DNA of 64,000 nucleotides from Astropecten irregularis (taxonomy: Eukaryota > Echinodermata > Asteroidea > Paxillosida > Astropectinidae). The notes below the pieces were generated by a model that was not told the origin of the DNA, searched no databases, and worked only from the letters and a program-made list of their open reading frames with translations. Position 1 is the stretch's first letter. Each line of letters opens with the position of its first letter. Shown in pieces: positions 54,302-64,000 of the stretch. A program made the position numbers and the translations under genes. Where the stretch lies: NCBI GenBank assembly GCA_963971285.1, contig OZ020254.1, forward strand, positions 3,472,001 to 3,536,000, read 5' to 3'.

Positions 54302-54875
54302 TCAAAGAACATGGAATGTGATGTCATCTCTCTGTTTTGGGGAATAACCCTAAAAAATTACCAAGCTTGGTTATAAATCCTTAAATAACAATACCCTCGT
54401 GGAAAATAAATTACACAGAAAGTCTCGTTTTATTGCAACATCCAAGGATTTTGAAATTTTATTCATGAGGAAAATTAAGATTGTTTTTTTTTAGAGTGAT
54501 GAAGACATTTTTGTTTAGTTTTTGACAGGAGACGTATTTAAAGCTAGCATCCATGGATGTTATCGTAGATAGCCTGTCATCGGCACTTCACATGTGCATG
54601 CAAAGGACAGTGGGTAATCTTGTGTCAAATGTACATAAGGCTGTGTCCCAATTCTTTGACTGCAACCGCAAATAACACACAAGTCTAGGGAAACGGCTGC
54701 AGTCACTGGCTAGTGGCTGCCATAGGTGCGTGTGTAATTTGCAGCCACAGCCAGGGATTTTGGACACCGCCTAACTCAGCGCCAGCCCTAGCAACAATTT
54801 TACCCAGAATGCTTTGTGTATACCCCGTTTTGGGCTATCTACGATAAGGTCCATGCCTCTGTACCATAACGACCT

Positions 54876-55125
54876 GGGGCCAATTTCATAGAGCTGCTTG
54901 AGCACAAATTTGCTTATTAAGCATGAAAAGTCTTCCTTAATCAAAAAAGATTACCAACCAAATGTTCATGTGATGTTTACTGCTTTTGACTTGTATTCAG
55001 CTATTGTTTGCTAAGCATAGCATTCACAAGGAGTTTGGGCCGGCTTAGGTATACTGATTTTATTAACCAAGGTTTTTGGTGCTTAAGCAAATATTGGTGC
55101 TTAAGTAGCTTTATGAAATGGGCCC
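54876..55125 (-). mobile_element. MITE family C, copy 8
   Basis: Full inverse copy between GGGGCCAATTTCATAGAGCT and AGCTTTATGAAATGGGCCC. Confidence 0.85.
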
Positions 55126-55969
55126 AAAGCTAATACAGAAACGTGTTTCAGGTCTTTGTCATAGGATCGGGAGTAATTTCAAGCTGTGTGTTGGTATTGC
55201 TTACAACCCAAATGACATTGTTTCCAACTCTTGGCACATTATGAGTTATACATGTACATAGAACCCCTACATCATGACATGCTGAGCAACACTCTATAAT
55301 GTTATTGTTAATGTTCAACCTTCTTTGAAAATACTGTCCTACGCTTGTGTGAACAAAAAGAACCGAGGAATGAAATAAGGATTAACAAACATTAACAAGG
55401 CCTAGCTTTCAAACGACATTATTACATAAACTAACACATCTATCAATTTACAAAGTTATCGCAGACAGCAATTGAATTAACTGTATTAAACCTGGTAATT
55501 ATTTACATTTAATTGGTTAATTATCATGAAATGAATTCATTTTTGTTCTTTATCATCTTTGAAATGTCAACCACCAAGATTCCTCTTGAATGACCAAAGT
55601 ATTGGGTCGTTCTTCTGGTTTCTCTTACAGTAAGATTTGCCAGTAGCAAGGTTGGCATAGACTGATTTTAAGGCTTTAATTTCATGAATTTTGAGAAAAA
55701 ATGCAATAATTGAATGATTATTTCTGTTTTTCTTTTCTTTTGGGGGGTGGGTACCCCCTTTTTATCCTGTTAGTGAAAGTAACTTGATAAAAAAGGTAAT
55801 TATATGGAACTGTGGTCGCTTCTTACAGTTATGAACCAAACTTTGTTTCTTCAAAGTAGGGGTTTGTGCATAAGTGGCCATGTTTCTGGAGAACAGGCAT
55901 TGCAATCATGAAAAGATGGCAGAATAATGAAAGGATCATTATGTGGTATTTGTGCTATACAGGGTGTCC

Positions 55970-56333
55970 CATTATGTTAAAATTAAACTGTTTATCACTT
56001 CAAGATTCAGATATGTGATACATCCATGTCTTGGCTATCACCATGTAGAATGTAAGCATATTGGGGCTGCAAATATTGACGAAAATATGACCAATTGAAA
56101 GAGTACTCCTTAAAAACAAATTTGCAAGGAAAACACGCATAGTGGTCAATACACACATAATGTGTATAAAAGAAAGATGAAAATGGGGTTTTGCGGTTGG
56201 GTAATTCAGTCTTAGTTTTTTCACTCAACTTCAGTCAAATTTTGCTCAAATTCTACATGGTGATAGCCAAGATATGGCTGTATCACATATGTGCATCTTG
56301 AAGTGATAAACAGTTTAATTTCCATATAATAGT
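55970..56333. repeat. Foldback with about 80-bp arms
   Basis: Left arm AAACTGTTTATCACTTCAAG ... GGCTATCACCATGTAGAAT; right arm ATTCTACATGGTGATAGCC ... CTTGAAGTGATAAACAGTTT. The left side follows ACAGGGTGTCCCA, a string also seen at the tips of DNA transposons. The open frames here are symmetric by-products of the arms. Confidence 0.85.
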
Positions 56334-57402
56334 TCCGACGCAAAGTGTTGCGGTTTTTGGGAACAAATTCTGAACACCAATCCTTCCACAAGAGGCATTT
56401 GAAGTAAAATTTGGGGGAGGGGTTAAGTGAGGACAACAGTCGGTATATGAAATATGACTCAAATTTTTTGAGAGTTGTGAATTTTTGTTGATTTTAAACA
56501 TTGTAATTTTGTTTTTAAATTATGTAAACAATTGAGTGTATAGCATACCGTGTTGAGAAGAAAGTAACTTATTGCTATCATGTTAATAGAGCCGCATAGC
56601 ACAGCAAAATAAAAGACAATCTACTGAAGTAATATACCACAATGTCATGTTCAAAGTATATCAATTATGTTCAATTTTTTACAGATATTGCATCAACATA
56701 TAACATTCATTTGAAGATCAATGAATATTTAAACCTTTTCAAAAACAGTTTCTTTTTTCTGCTCAAGTACCCAATGAATACCTTTTTTTGTTTTCCATCT
56801 TTCAGAATCACTGTAAATGTTTTTGTATGTAAGCGATAACGCGTACGCCATTGAATTCTAAACATTGAATTCTAAACTTGAAAGTGGACATTTTTGTTTT
56901 CCAAAACATTCTAGATTTTCTTCGACATAACTCCATTCATTTAAAGAGCAGGCCTTTCGCGTTTCAGCACTTTGTTTTTCATTCCTCTGTCTATTTTATG
57001 CCCTCTTTAAATTTCGTTTATCACTTTGATCAAGAATATAATTATATTGAATATCAAATATTAATAAAACGAAATATCTCACATAGAGTTACTACAACAA
57101 AGTATTTTAACTATACAATGATACAATAAAAGTGTTAATTTTAACGACCTAAATTTCAGGGTTAAATTCATTTATTAAAGAAATTGAAAACGAGCTTCAA
57201 TTTATGTACACATTAAACATATCAATAATATTATATTGATTATTTTTATCAGATTTAATGGTTTACACTTGATCCTTCTTTTCTTGATCCTCCTTTACAC
57301 TTGAGGCCTTCTCAGTGTAACGTTCATTTTGAAAATTGTCAAAATGTAAGAGGATTCGTTCAAATTTATCTGCTCTCTCATTTTTAACGACCTTTCATTT
57401 GA

Positions 57403-57708
57403 AGCTAACTTCATACTTAAGTTTTTGTCAAAGAAATGCAGATTTATGGGCAAAAATATCAAGAAAGATACACAGTAACAGTCATCTGTGAAATGTCCAG
57501 TCACAATAGGCCTATTGTGTCCATTTTCTGAGAAAACAGTGAAAAACGGTATTTTCAAATCTATTCACACGAGTTTGATCTCACCCCGAAAAAATGTTAA
57601 CAGTATGTTTCTGCCATCACCATCTTTATGCCCAGTTTATTTTTAGTTATGTGTAAATCTGTGAAGATTTTTGTTTTGGTGTACTAACTATCAAAGTATG
57701 ATAGTACA
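57403..57708 (-). mobile_element. MITE family A copy 10, diverged
   Basis: Inverse copy with a decayed left end (GAAGCTAACTTCATACTTAA) and right end ATCAAAGTATGATAGTACA, then TTAA at 57709-57712. The internal ATGGGCAAAAATATCAAG block is intact. Confidence 0.75.
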
Positions 57709-57915
57709 TTTAACTGGTTAATATCGTAAGTAAAATCCATTTTACACAATCGGTCTCTCATTTGACTTTCGTACACTGTTAAATGTTCATGATTATTATA
57801 CTTTCTTTTTTTTAAGTTTACTAATTTCTTGCAAAGCGAAAAAGTATATAAAACAATGGGCAGTATACAGCTTAACTATAAATCTGATCTTTGTAATAAT
57901 CAATAAACAATGACC

Positions 57916-58050
57916 TAGGGTTGATTTCACCTACGATCGATCGTAACTTGAGTTACGAAGGATAACCCATCGCATCCTACGTTAAGGCTGCAATGCTCAT
58001 AAGTCCTGCGATTGATAATAAGTTACGATGAGTTTGGTGAAATCGACCAC
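57916..58050 (-). mobile_element. MITE family D, copy 4
   Basis: Inverse copy: GGGTTGATTTCACC, then GAAGGATAACCCATCGCATC, then GATGAGTTTGGTGAAATCGA. It lies downstream of the FTP gene stop codon. Confidence 0.8.
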
Positions 58051-58187
58051 AGATGGATTAGTTATTCGAATCTAATTCAATCATTTATTCATAAAGTATA
58101 ATATTATGCCTTCGCATGCATGAAATTCTAAACCAAATCTGTCAAGGTTTATGGTCATGATTTGGATACTATAATTATCTCTGTTGC

Positions 58188-58193
58188 TTTATT
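58188..58193 (-). terminator. Candidate polyadenylation signal touching the FTP gene stop codon
   Basis: The minus strand reads TGAATAAAGC, so AATAAA begins at the last base of the TGA stop. If used, the 3' UTR would be only about 15-30 nt. Confidence 0.4.
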
Positions 58194-61100
58194 CATGGTA
58201 AACAAACTGAAAGGTGAAATTCCTGTACTGTCACCTCGGAAAAGACCAAGGTGGTGATACGCTTTAATTGTACATCAACACTGACGTAGCGCGCCCTCAG
58301 CGGTGGATCACACTGTTTCTCGATGATACCACAGTTTGGTTCTTCTTCTTCTGCAGTCACTGGTGTTCCACATGTTGGATTGGTGGTGATATTCATGCTT
58401 GGTCCAGCTCGCACCACGGCACCTCCAACACGGTTATCTGGCATAACACAAAGGTCATAGAAACACTTATCATAATTGACATACAACTTGACGAACACAT
58501 TATACTCTGGCAACTAAAAAGGCCCGCTTTAAACGAGTCGAACTTCTGCCGTGTCTAATGCAATACATTGCAATCGACATAAAAGCGGCGGAAGTTCGGC
58601 AGTTGCTTCAAACGCCGGTTTTCTGTTGACCAATAGAGAGTTATGATATTGCTATATATTCCGTTCTACAAGAAGGCGGCGCTCTCTCTTTTAAAATGGT
58701 ACCGGTGGAACTCCGATTTGGGACGTTTCAATTGAATTATACACGGCAAAAAAATCGACGTTTGAAGCCGCGCCGCTCTTCTGTCGTTAAAAGCGGCAAG
58801 CCCTGTCGATCTTTCGGCAGAAAACCGGCAGTTGCTTCAAACGTCGAATTTCTGCCGTGTCTAATTCAAACTTGGGCCAATATTTGAATTAGACACGTCA
58901 GGAGTTCGACGTTTGAAGCGGGCCTAAACACTGCACATTTTTATGCAAATTAGGCTTGCCCTTCACCGACGTAGATGAGGACTGCATACCGCCAGTGCTC
59001 GTGGAGTGAACATGAACAAATCATGCGCTGGCTCATGTGGGATTCGAACCCACAACCTCCTGCTTATCAATATCAGTGCAGATGCCATACCACTAGGGCA
59101 CCGAGCTAGCTGGGATCAACAGGGTGAATCAAATCATATAGGTCTATCGCGGTGGGTATACCACTCAAATAATGTTATTAATTTTTGCTATTTTTTTCTA
59201 TCTCCCCGACGAAAAATCATTAAAAACAATGACTTCACATTTTTGAACAGTGCGATCAAAATCAAGTTCGTAAAAACCATCAATTAAATTGTGAAAAGAA
59301 GTTAAGTGCAATGAAATCAATCACCATACATTCGATTGCGTGAAGGCAAGAATATTCGTTTTATGGGAGAGGTAAAACTTACTAAATTTACAGCGATTTT
59401 GAATGATGACTTTGCTGATGCAGTGTTCATCCTCAAGATCCACTCTCCACCATGGATTCATCTCCCCAGGAGTATCTGTTAAAATGAAGCAGAATACCAG
59501 AATGATGATTATTGTGCTTGCTGTATAATTTGAGAAGTTGAGATGAACATAATGAACAGAATATGCATACACACTGTAATCTTCATTATAATGTAGCATA
59601 GCCTTACTGGTGTGAATGAAGCCCTGTTTTATGTCCATAGTTTCCACGATTCCATCCACACCTTTATCTGCTGTATAGCTCTCATATGTGCTACTCTGTT
59701 CAGCCGGCTTCCCAATAATGGAAAAATCCTCTGGTGAGAACAAATATCAAATTAACTTTATAGAATAAAATTACTTAAAGGCCGCTCAATTGCCTAGATA
59801 TTCAATTATACATCCATTTTATGTACTATTATGAAGATCTCATTATTATTTTGTAGGCCTACATTACTCGGTTTATTATAACGGGTTTATTTCGAATTAT
59901 GTAAATTAGGCTTGCCCTTCACCCTGGTGACCCCAGCTAGCTTGGTGGCCTAGTGGTGTATGACATCCCATGTCGATTTCATGATTGGGGTGGAGGGGGG
60001 GGGGGGCGGGGTGATTGGTGATTTTGTGTCTTATGCGATGGAGCGAAGCGACCGAGCTGGAGGTGGGGGTGGGGACGCCCCTCTCACACCACTACCAGTG
60101 ACTTCAAAAAAAAAAAAAAAACCAGAGTCGACAAGTCACATTTTAAAGCATTTAAAATCGATATTCAGAAGAATCAAACAGCATAAATTCACTCCTGCTT
60201 ATTACAAATGTGACACATCTCTTCGCTTTCTTGCATGACTCGCATAATTCTCTCTCACGCCTCACAAACTACCCACATCAAGATAATCAATGTATAATAA
60301 GAACGAGAAGTGCCAACAAGTAAAATGTATTGTATTTCTTTATTCCAAGCATGCTATTTTTTCATTATTGTGTTGGTATATACTTCAGATATTTGTCGGT
60401 AAAAAATAACATTCAACCTCGAAATCATTTTGAGGGGGATGATATAGTACACTCCATCCCCCACCTCAAATATTGGTGGGGGATATATCCTACAGCCTAT
60501 ATCCCACCTAAGCCAGCACATGATTTGTTCATGTGCACTCACAAGCACTGAGTATATGCAGTGCTCATCTATGTCGGTGAACTGAAGGCCATGCCTATAA
60601 TTTGCATAACACCCTACTAAAAATAATGAATAACAATGAAGTTTGGTTTATTTTGGTTTAAAACAAAACAATTAAGGTAGGATCTTTTTATGCCTAACTT
60701 TGCAATGCTTTAGTTTAGGAAGCCACGTTTACCCACAGTGACAAAAGTAGTTTGAAGAGAAAATGTTACATGTAGTCCTATCAATATTATGCAAACCCAT
60801 ATTATAACGAAATTAATCGAGAGTCTATTTTCTTTTCTTTTTTTTACAATACGGTAGGCCTATATATGCAACATTAGAATACTTTACTGCATTGTACTTC
60901 TTGTGATCTTAATATAGGTTTTCCCGGCCAATTTCAGCAAAGAAGCATTCATTTTAACACGGGATTCAATCAAATTCGTTTTAAATTGAATGCTCGTCCA
61001 CATGGGCATTCGAGATTAAAACTAAGTCGTTCAATTTCGTTATTGAAGCATTCTTTCCATGAATCCGGTCTTTTAAATTCAGAACGTCCTTTCGTGCATT

Positions 61101-62696
61101 CAAATTCGTCAGAGGCCTTAAATGGCGATCTGACACGCATTCAACTTCGTGAATAAGCATTCACTTTCCAAACATGTACATTCAAATTAAAATCTATACA
61201 TAGCAAGATGCCTTGCATATCAGGAAATTGAGAGCTAAGCAAAAAAAAAATACTGGAGAGAAAGTAAACACGTACAAACGAAATATGTACAAAGGGCTAC
61301 AAACATAATAGACATTTAAGCTTTTCGTTGTAAAATACACAATTACCCCTTATGTTTTGCCCATTTAAAAAAGTTTTAACACGACTTTGTGAAAACACAA
61401 AACTCCACCTAAACTTAATTACAATTACTGTCTATGAGTGAGGTATGGGCATTAAGTACAATGATGAGGTTGACTGAAAGAATGTACATGCATCATAAAG
61501 GCCAACTTTGTTTCACCAGAAATGAATAACAGATTACTTGATTTATCCACGTTACATCCAGAGGCGTTTCTACGGGAGATGGCTAGGGGGAGCTTGACAT
61601 AACAGAAGCGAGTGTTAGAATAAGTCTATAAGCCTCCCAAAATAAGTGGCTCCTCTTATACGTGGCTCCCCTAATAAGGCCCCCCCCCCCGCCCCCCCAA
61701 AAAATAAAATATATGTATATATATAATTTGCTCTTGTAGCCCCCCAAAAATATTGGCTCTATATAACTGCGCCTAGTGATATCTAAATCGAACATTTAAA
61801 GTGCTAAATAGAGTGTCTGAAAACGAAAAAGAAAAGCACGCACAGACAAAATAGCGTGCTCGCGTCCCTGGCTTTTAATTTTATTGCTCCAATCGTCAAA
61901 AGACAGAAAAGATCCTATTTTTGAATGGTGGAAGTGTGGTCTTGAATGCCTATAAACGAAATAGAACGCACCAACGCGAACCTGAATGATAAGAAACAAA
62001 TCCTGAATGCACGAACACGAAATAGAATGTAATAATGAGGAAAAAGAAAGCCGAGTTTACACAGTGTTAAAAAATCTGTCCGAATCTGAATGCGTTTTCA
62101 CGAAAATGAACGTTCTTTTGCTGAATTTGGCCGGGAAAACCTATAACTACACGTGGCACAATTTTTATGGATATTTGGACTTTAAATTCCTTTAGAAAAT
62201 ACAACCTTCAACATTTTGAATAAAGTTAAAATGGTATCTACTGTTGCTGCTGTTGTTATTTGTGTTGTAGCTGAGAGCTGCATGTTGGTTCTGGTTCTGC
62301 TGCTGCAACTGCTGCGGCTGCTTACCGCTGATACTGCATCAGCCGCTGCTGACAGCGCTATTTCAATATAATACCATGCTTAACAGATCGGCCCTAGTTT
62401 TGTTCTAATAAGAGTTAAAGTTAAACCCGTGATATTAAGAAACCTTAAACGGGCCTCACCTCCACAATCCAGCACTTGCAAGATCTTTGCCTGATTATCT
62501 GTGAATATAGGCAGATTGATGAAGAACCAATCATCAGGTGATGCTACAGGTGCACCCATTCCACCAGGTAGAAGGACCCTACATAAACAGCGATGTCTAC
62601 GAGGCAACGCCCAGAGAAATCTATCAGGTTGAGCTGGGTCTGGTACTTGACCGAGCTGACACATATTGGCAGCAACCATCAAACGCCAAGAATAAA
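58193..62696 (-). CDS. FTP-domain (fucolectin/F5-8C-like) protein, 3' part of gene
   Basis: Four exons can be joined in phase: 62696-62460, 59730-59608, 59475-59383, 58437-58193. The first codes for a Cys-containing stretch of about 78 residues (YSWRLMVAANMCQLGQ to ILQVLDCG) that I do not recognise. The other three encode one FTP domain, the fold of F-type lectins: EDFSIIGKPAEQSSTYESY, then NPWWRVDLEDEHCISKVII, then GGAVVRAGPSMN and RARYVSVDVQLKRITTLVF, ending TVQEFHLSVCLP and TGA. Such proteins are usually secreted and used in recognition or immunity. The start and any signal peptide lie upstream of 62696, in unrecognised exons or beyond the window. The canonical sugar triad HX26RXDX4R/K looks degraded: after the exon join the RXD position reads RCK. 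A pseudogene is not excluded, but all junctions are intact. Confidence 0.72.
58521..58924. mobile_element. 404-bp inverted-repeat element, FTP gene intron 3
   Basis: The ends GGCCCGCTTTAAACGAGTCG and CGACGTTTGAAGCGGGCC are inverse. The block CTGCCGTGTCTAAT occurs near both sides, and GGCAGTTGCTTCAAACG occurs twice inside. No coding capacity. Probably a non-autonomous DNA transposon. Confidence 0.8.
58941..59115 (-). mobile_element. tRNA-derived SINE, FTP gene intron 3
   Basis: The minus strand has GCTAGCTCGGTGCCCTAGTG and B-box GGGTTCGAATCCC. The acceptor stem pairs at 6 of 7 positions, and a tail ends CTAATTTGCAT. Parts of the same element recur at 59890-59965 and 60500-60610, which argues against a single-copy tRNA gene. 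Confidence 0.65.
59890..59965. repeat. Fragment joining SINE tail and SINE head
   Basis: TAAATTAGGCTTGCCCTTCA (tail complement) is followed within 25 bp by CAGCTAGCTTGGTGGCCTAG (head, opposite order to the copy at 58941). It is in FTP gene intron 1. Confidence 0.6.
60500..60610 (+). repeat. SINE tail fragment, same family as 58941
   Basis: CCAGCACATGATTTGTTCAT through GCAGTGCTCATCTATGTCGG to CTATAATTTGCAT is the complement-ordered match of 58941-59040. Confidence 0.65.
60917..62141. mobile_element. 1225-bp inverted-repeat element, FTP gene intron 1
   Basis: The tips are GGTTTTCCCGGCCAATTTCA and TGAATTTGGCCGGGAAAACC, flanked by TATA on both sides (60913-60916, 62142-62145). Both subterminal zones are full of GAATGC/GCATTC and ACGAAAT/ATTTCGT words in opposite orientation, a pattern expected of transposase binding repeats. 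There is no transposase. A family H element lies inside (61557-61778). Confidence 0.82.
61557..61778 (+). repeat. Interspersed repeat family H, copy 2, nested in the 1225-bp element
   Basis: Contains AACAGAAGCGAGTGTTAGAA, CCCAAAAATATTGGCTCTAT and ACTGCGCCTAG, as copy 1, with an internal C-run and an AT-repeat tract. Confidence 0.7.
62240..62350. repeat. CTG/GCTGCTG-rich tract, FTP gene intron 1
   Basis: Imperfect CTG and CTGCTG units over about 110 bp between the 1225-bp element and the FTP gene exon at 62460. Confidence 0.6.
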
Positions 62697-62828
62697 CTAT
62701 AAAAAGGAATCATTTTACCAATAATGTTCGTCAGGGTACTTTAAATTCTCTGAACATATTATAGAGATTAAAAATGAGCTAATCTTCACCATCTGATGAA
62801 AACCGCGATCACATCATTGGGTCTAACC

Positions 62829-63592
62829 CCCGTTTCAGACAGGCGTTCCAGCGTCGCGCCGAGGAAAATAGTTTGGAAGCGACTAGGTCGACCCAATTCA
62901 GATTTTGGTTTCAGACAGGCGAACCCAATACACTGCAGTATAGCAGTACAAGGGCTTCAAACAAACGAACAATACGACCATGTATATCAACCAATATGTG
63001 GAATTGACTTTTGGGGGTTGATTATGTTACAGACGTTCTTCATTGTCGACTTCGAGTTTTGCGAGGAGGAAATTAATTTGGTTTACTACTAGGCTAGGCC
63101 TAAGGCCATAAACCATCTTTTACTTCTCCTTCAAAAATCATTGTTTGCTTTTTTTTTTATTCATGGGCAAAGGTCTATTGAAAAGTGCACACTATGATGA
63201 ATGACCGGCAGGCGTCTAGTCCTTTTTTCCAGTTCAAAAAGTTTTGTATGTATGCATTGTGGGAAATCACTGCAATTCACTGCTTATTTGCATACAATCA
63301 TTTACATTACATTTACATTGAGTTCGGCGCATGACTAGACTAGAGCGATGTCTGAACATAGATATCAAAAGAATAAATAATGTTTTTATTATTCTATATC
63401 TATGTGTCTGAAACGATGTTGTTCTAGCGCCGTTCTGAACGACCCAGACCGTCGATCTTTCGGCATAAGCCGCGCCTGGTCGCTCCATAATTTATTTCAG
63501 ACGTGGAACTTTCCAGACTTATTTTCAAATCTTGCCTTTCAAATTGGTTCAATTCAGCGCGACGCTGGAACGCCTGTAGCTGTCTGAAACGG
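62829..63592. mobile_element. 764-bp inverted-repeat element
   Basis: The tips CCCGTTTCAGACAGGCGTTC and CTGTCTGAAACGG are inverse; after a short insert the pairing continues with GCGTTCCAGCGTCGCGC and GCGCGACGCTGGAACGC. TTTCAGACAGGCG occurs again just inside the left end (62910-62922). Non-coding. Confidence 0.82.
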
Positions 63593-63666
63593 AGGTACGA
63601 TATCGGGCCTCACGTTTGTCACTCAGTTTAGGCGTATAGTTGCGATCGAAACTTATGCTAGCAGCT

Positions 63667-63708
63667 AGTTGCATGGAGGTAGAAATCTATTTCTACCTCC
63701 ATGCAACT
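63667..63708. repeat. 42-bp perfect palindrome
   Basis: 20-bp arms with a 2-bp centre. The arm reads AGTTGCATGGAGGTAGAAAT. Pairing is complete; it could extrude as a cruciform. Confidence 0.95.
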
Positions 63709-64000
63709 TGCAAGCAAGCGGTGTTCCTTCTAACTTCTAAGAGGATCGTATGAAGCAAAAGAATTATGGTATTGACGTGAGTATATACTGTCTCTTAGTT
63801 TTACATCCACAATAAATGCCCAAAACTATTTGACCAAACCTCGCCACACTAGCTGTTGGCCAGCAACATTCCTGAAACTCACTGAACGGAACGCTACTTA
63901 ATCCAGTCGTTTTCTCTTGTGGTAATATTTGATGATTGTATTGATTTAAAAGCCGTATCCTCTTTGCGACAGCCTGCGATCTCCCATGTACCGTTTCTCA

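Noticed and set aside
55998-56436. Overlapping minus-strand frames
   Set aside because: They arise from the foldback arms at 55970-56333 reading similarly on both sides.
59029-59112. tRNA gene on the minus strand
   Set aside because: Good B box, but the acceptor stem has a mismatch and parts of the same unit recur at 59890 and 60500; treated as a SINE.

Overview
The window is animal genomic DNA: AT-rich, with GT-AG introns, long non-coding stretches and dense short interspersed and inverted-repeat elements. Gene content (one tankyrase without the N-terminal HPS tract, a GINS4/SLD5 gene, a PPP1R3-type glycogen-targeting subunit and an F-type-lectin-like FTP-domain gene) and the abundance of small TTAA-flanked and palindromic elements suggest a marine deuterostome invertebrate, most likely an echinoderm. 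The species cannot be fixed from the sequence alone.

Layout. 1-24298 holds no gene that I can support; it carries copies of at least five interspersed-repeat families and a 430-bp foldback. 24299-25318 (minus) is a single-exon PPP1R3-like glycogen-targeting subunit of protein phosphatase 1. 25319-32604 is intergenic, with a twenty-unit 42-bp minisatellite at 31555-32390. 32605-35926 (minus) is a complete seven-exon GINS4 (SLD5) gene. 36365-51661 (plus) is a complete 21-exon tankyrase gene, transcribed away from GINS4 across a 438-bp shared promoter that contains E2F-like, palindromic E-box and repeated YY1-like motifs; both start codons lie inside YY1-like motifs. 51662-58192 is intergenic with several MITEs. 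58193-62696 (minus) is the 3' part of a gene ending in a fucolectin-type (FTP, F5/8C-like) domain; its introns hold a 404-bp and a 1225-bp inverted-repeat element. A further 764-bp inverted-repeat element follows at 62829-63592, then a 42-bp perfect palindrome.

The genes are housekeeping or signalling genes with unrelated roles: DNA replication (GINS4), poly-ADP-ribosylation (tankyrase), glycogen metabolism (PPP1R3) and probable secreted recognition (FTP protein). Only GINS4 and tankyrase appear physically linked by regulation. I see no evidence for a new multi-gene system. The least ordinary material is the set of structured non-coding elements: two TTAA-flanked MITE families, several palindromic families, tRNA-derived SINEs and large foldbacks. 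I read exon boundaries by eye from splice sites, reading phase and family similarity; no alignment was run.
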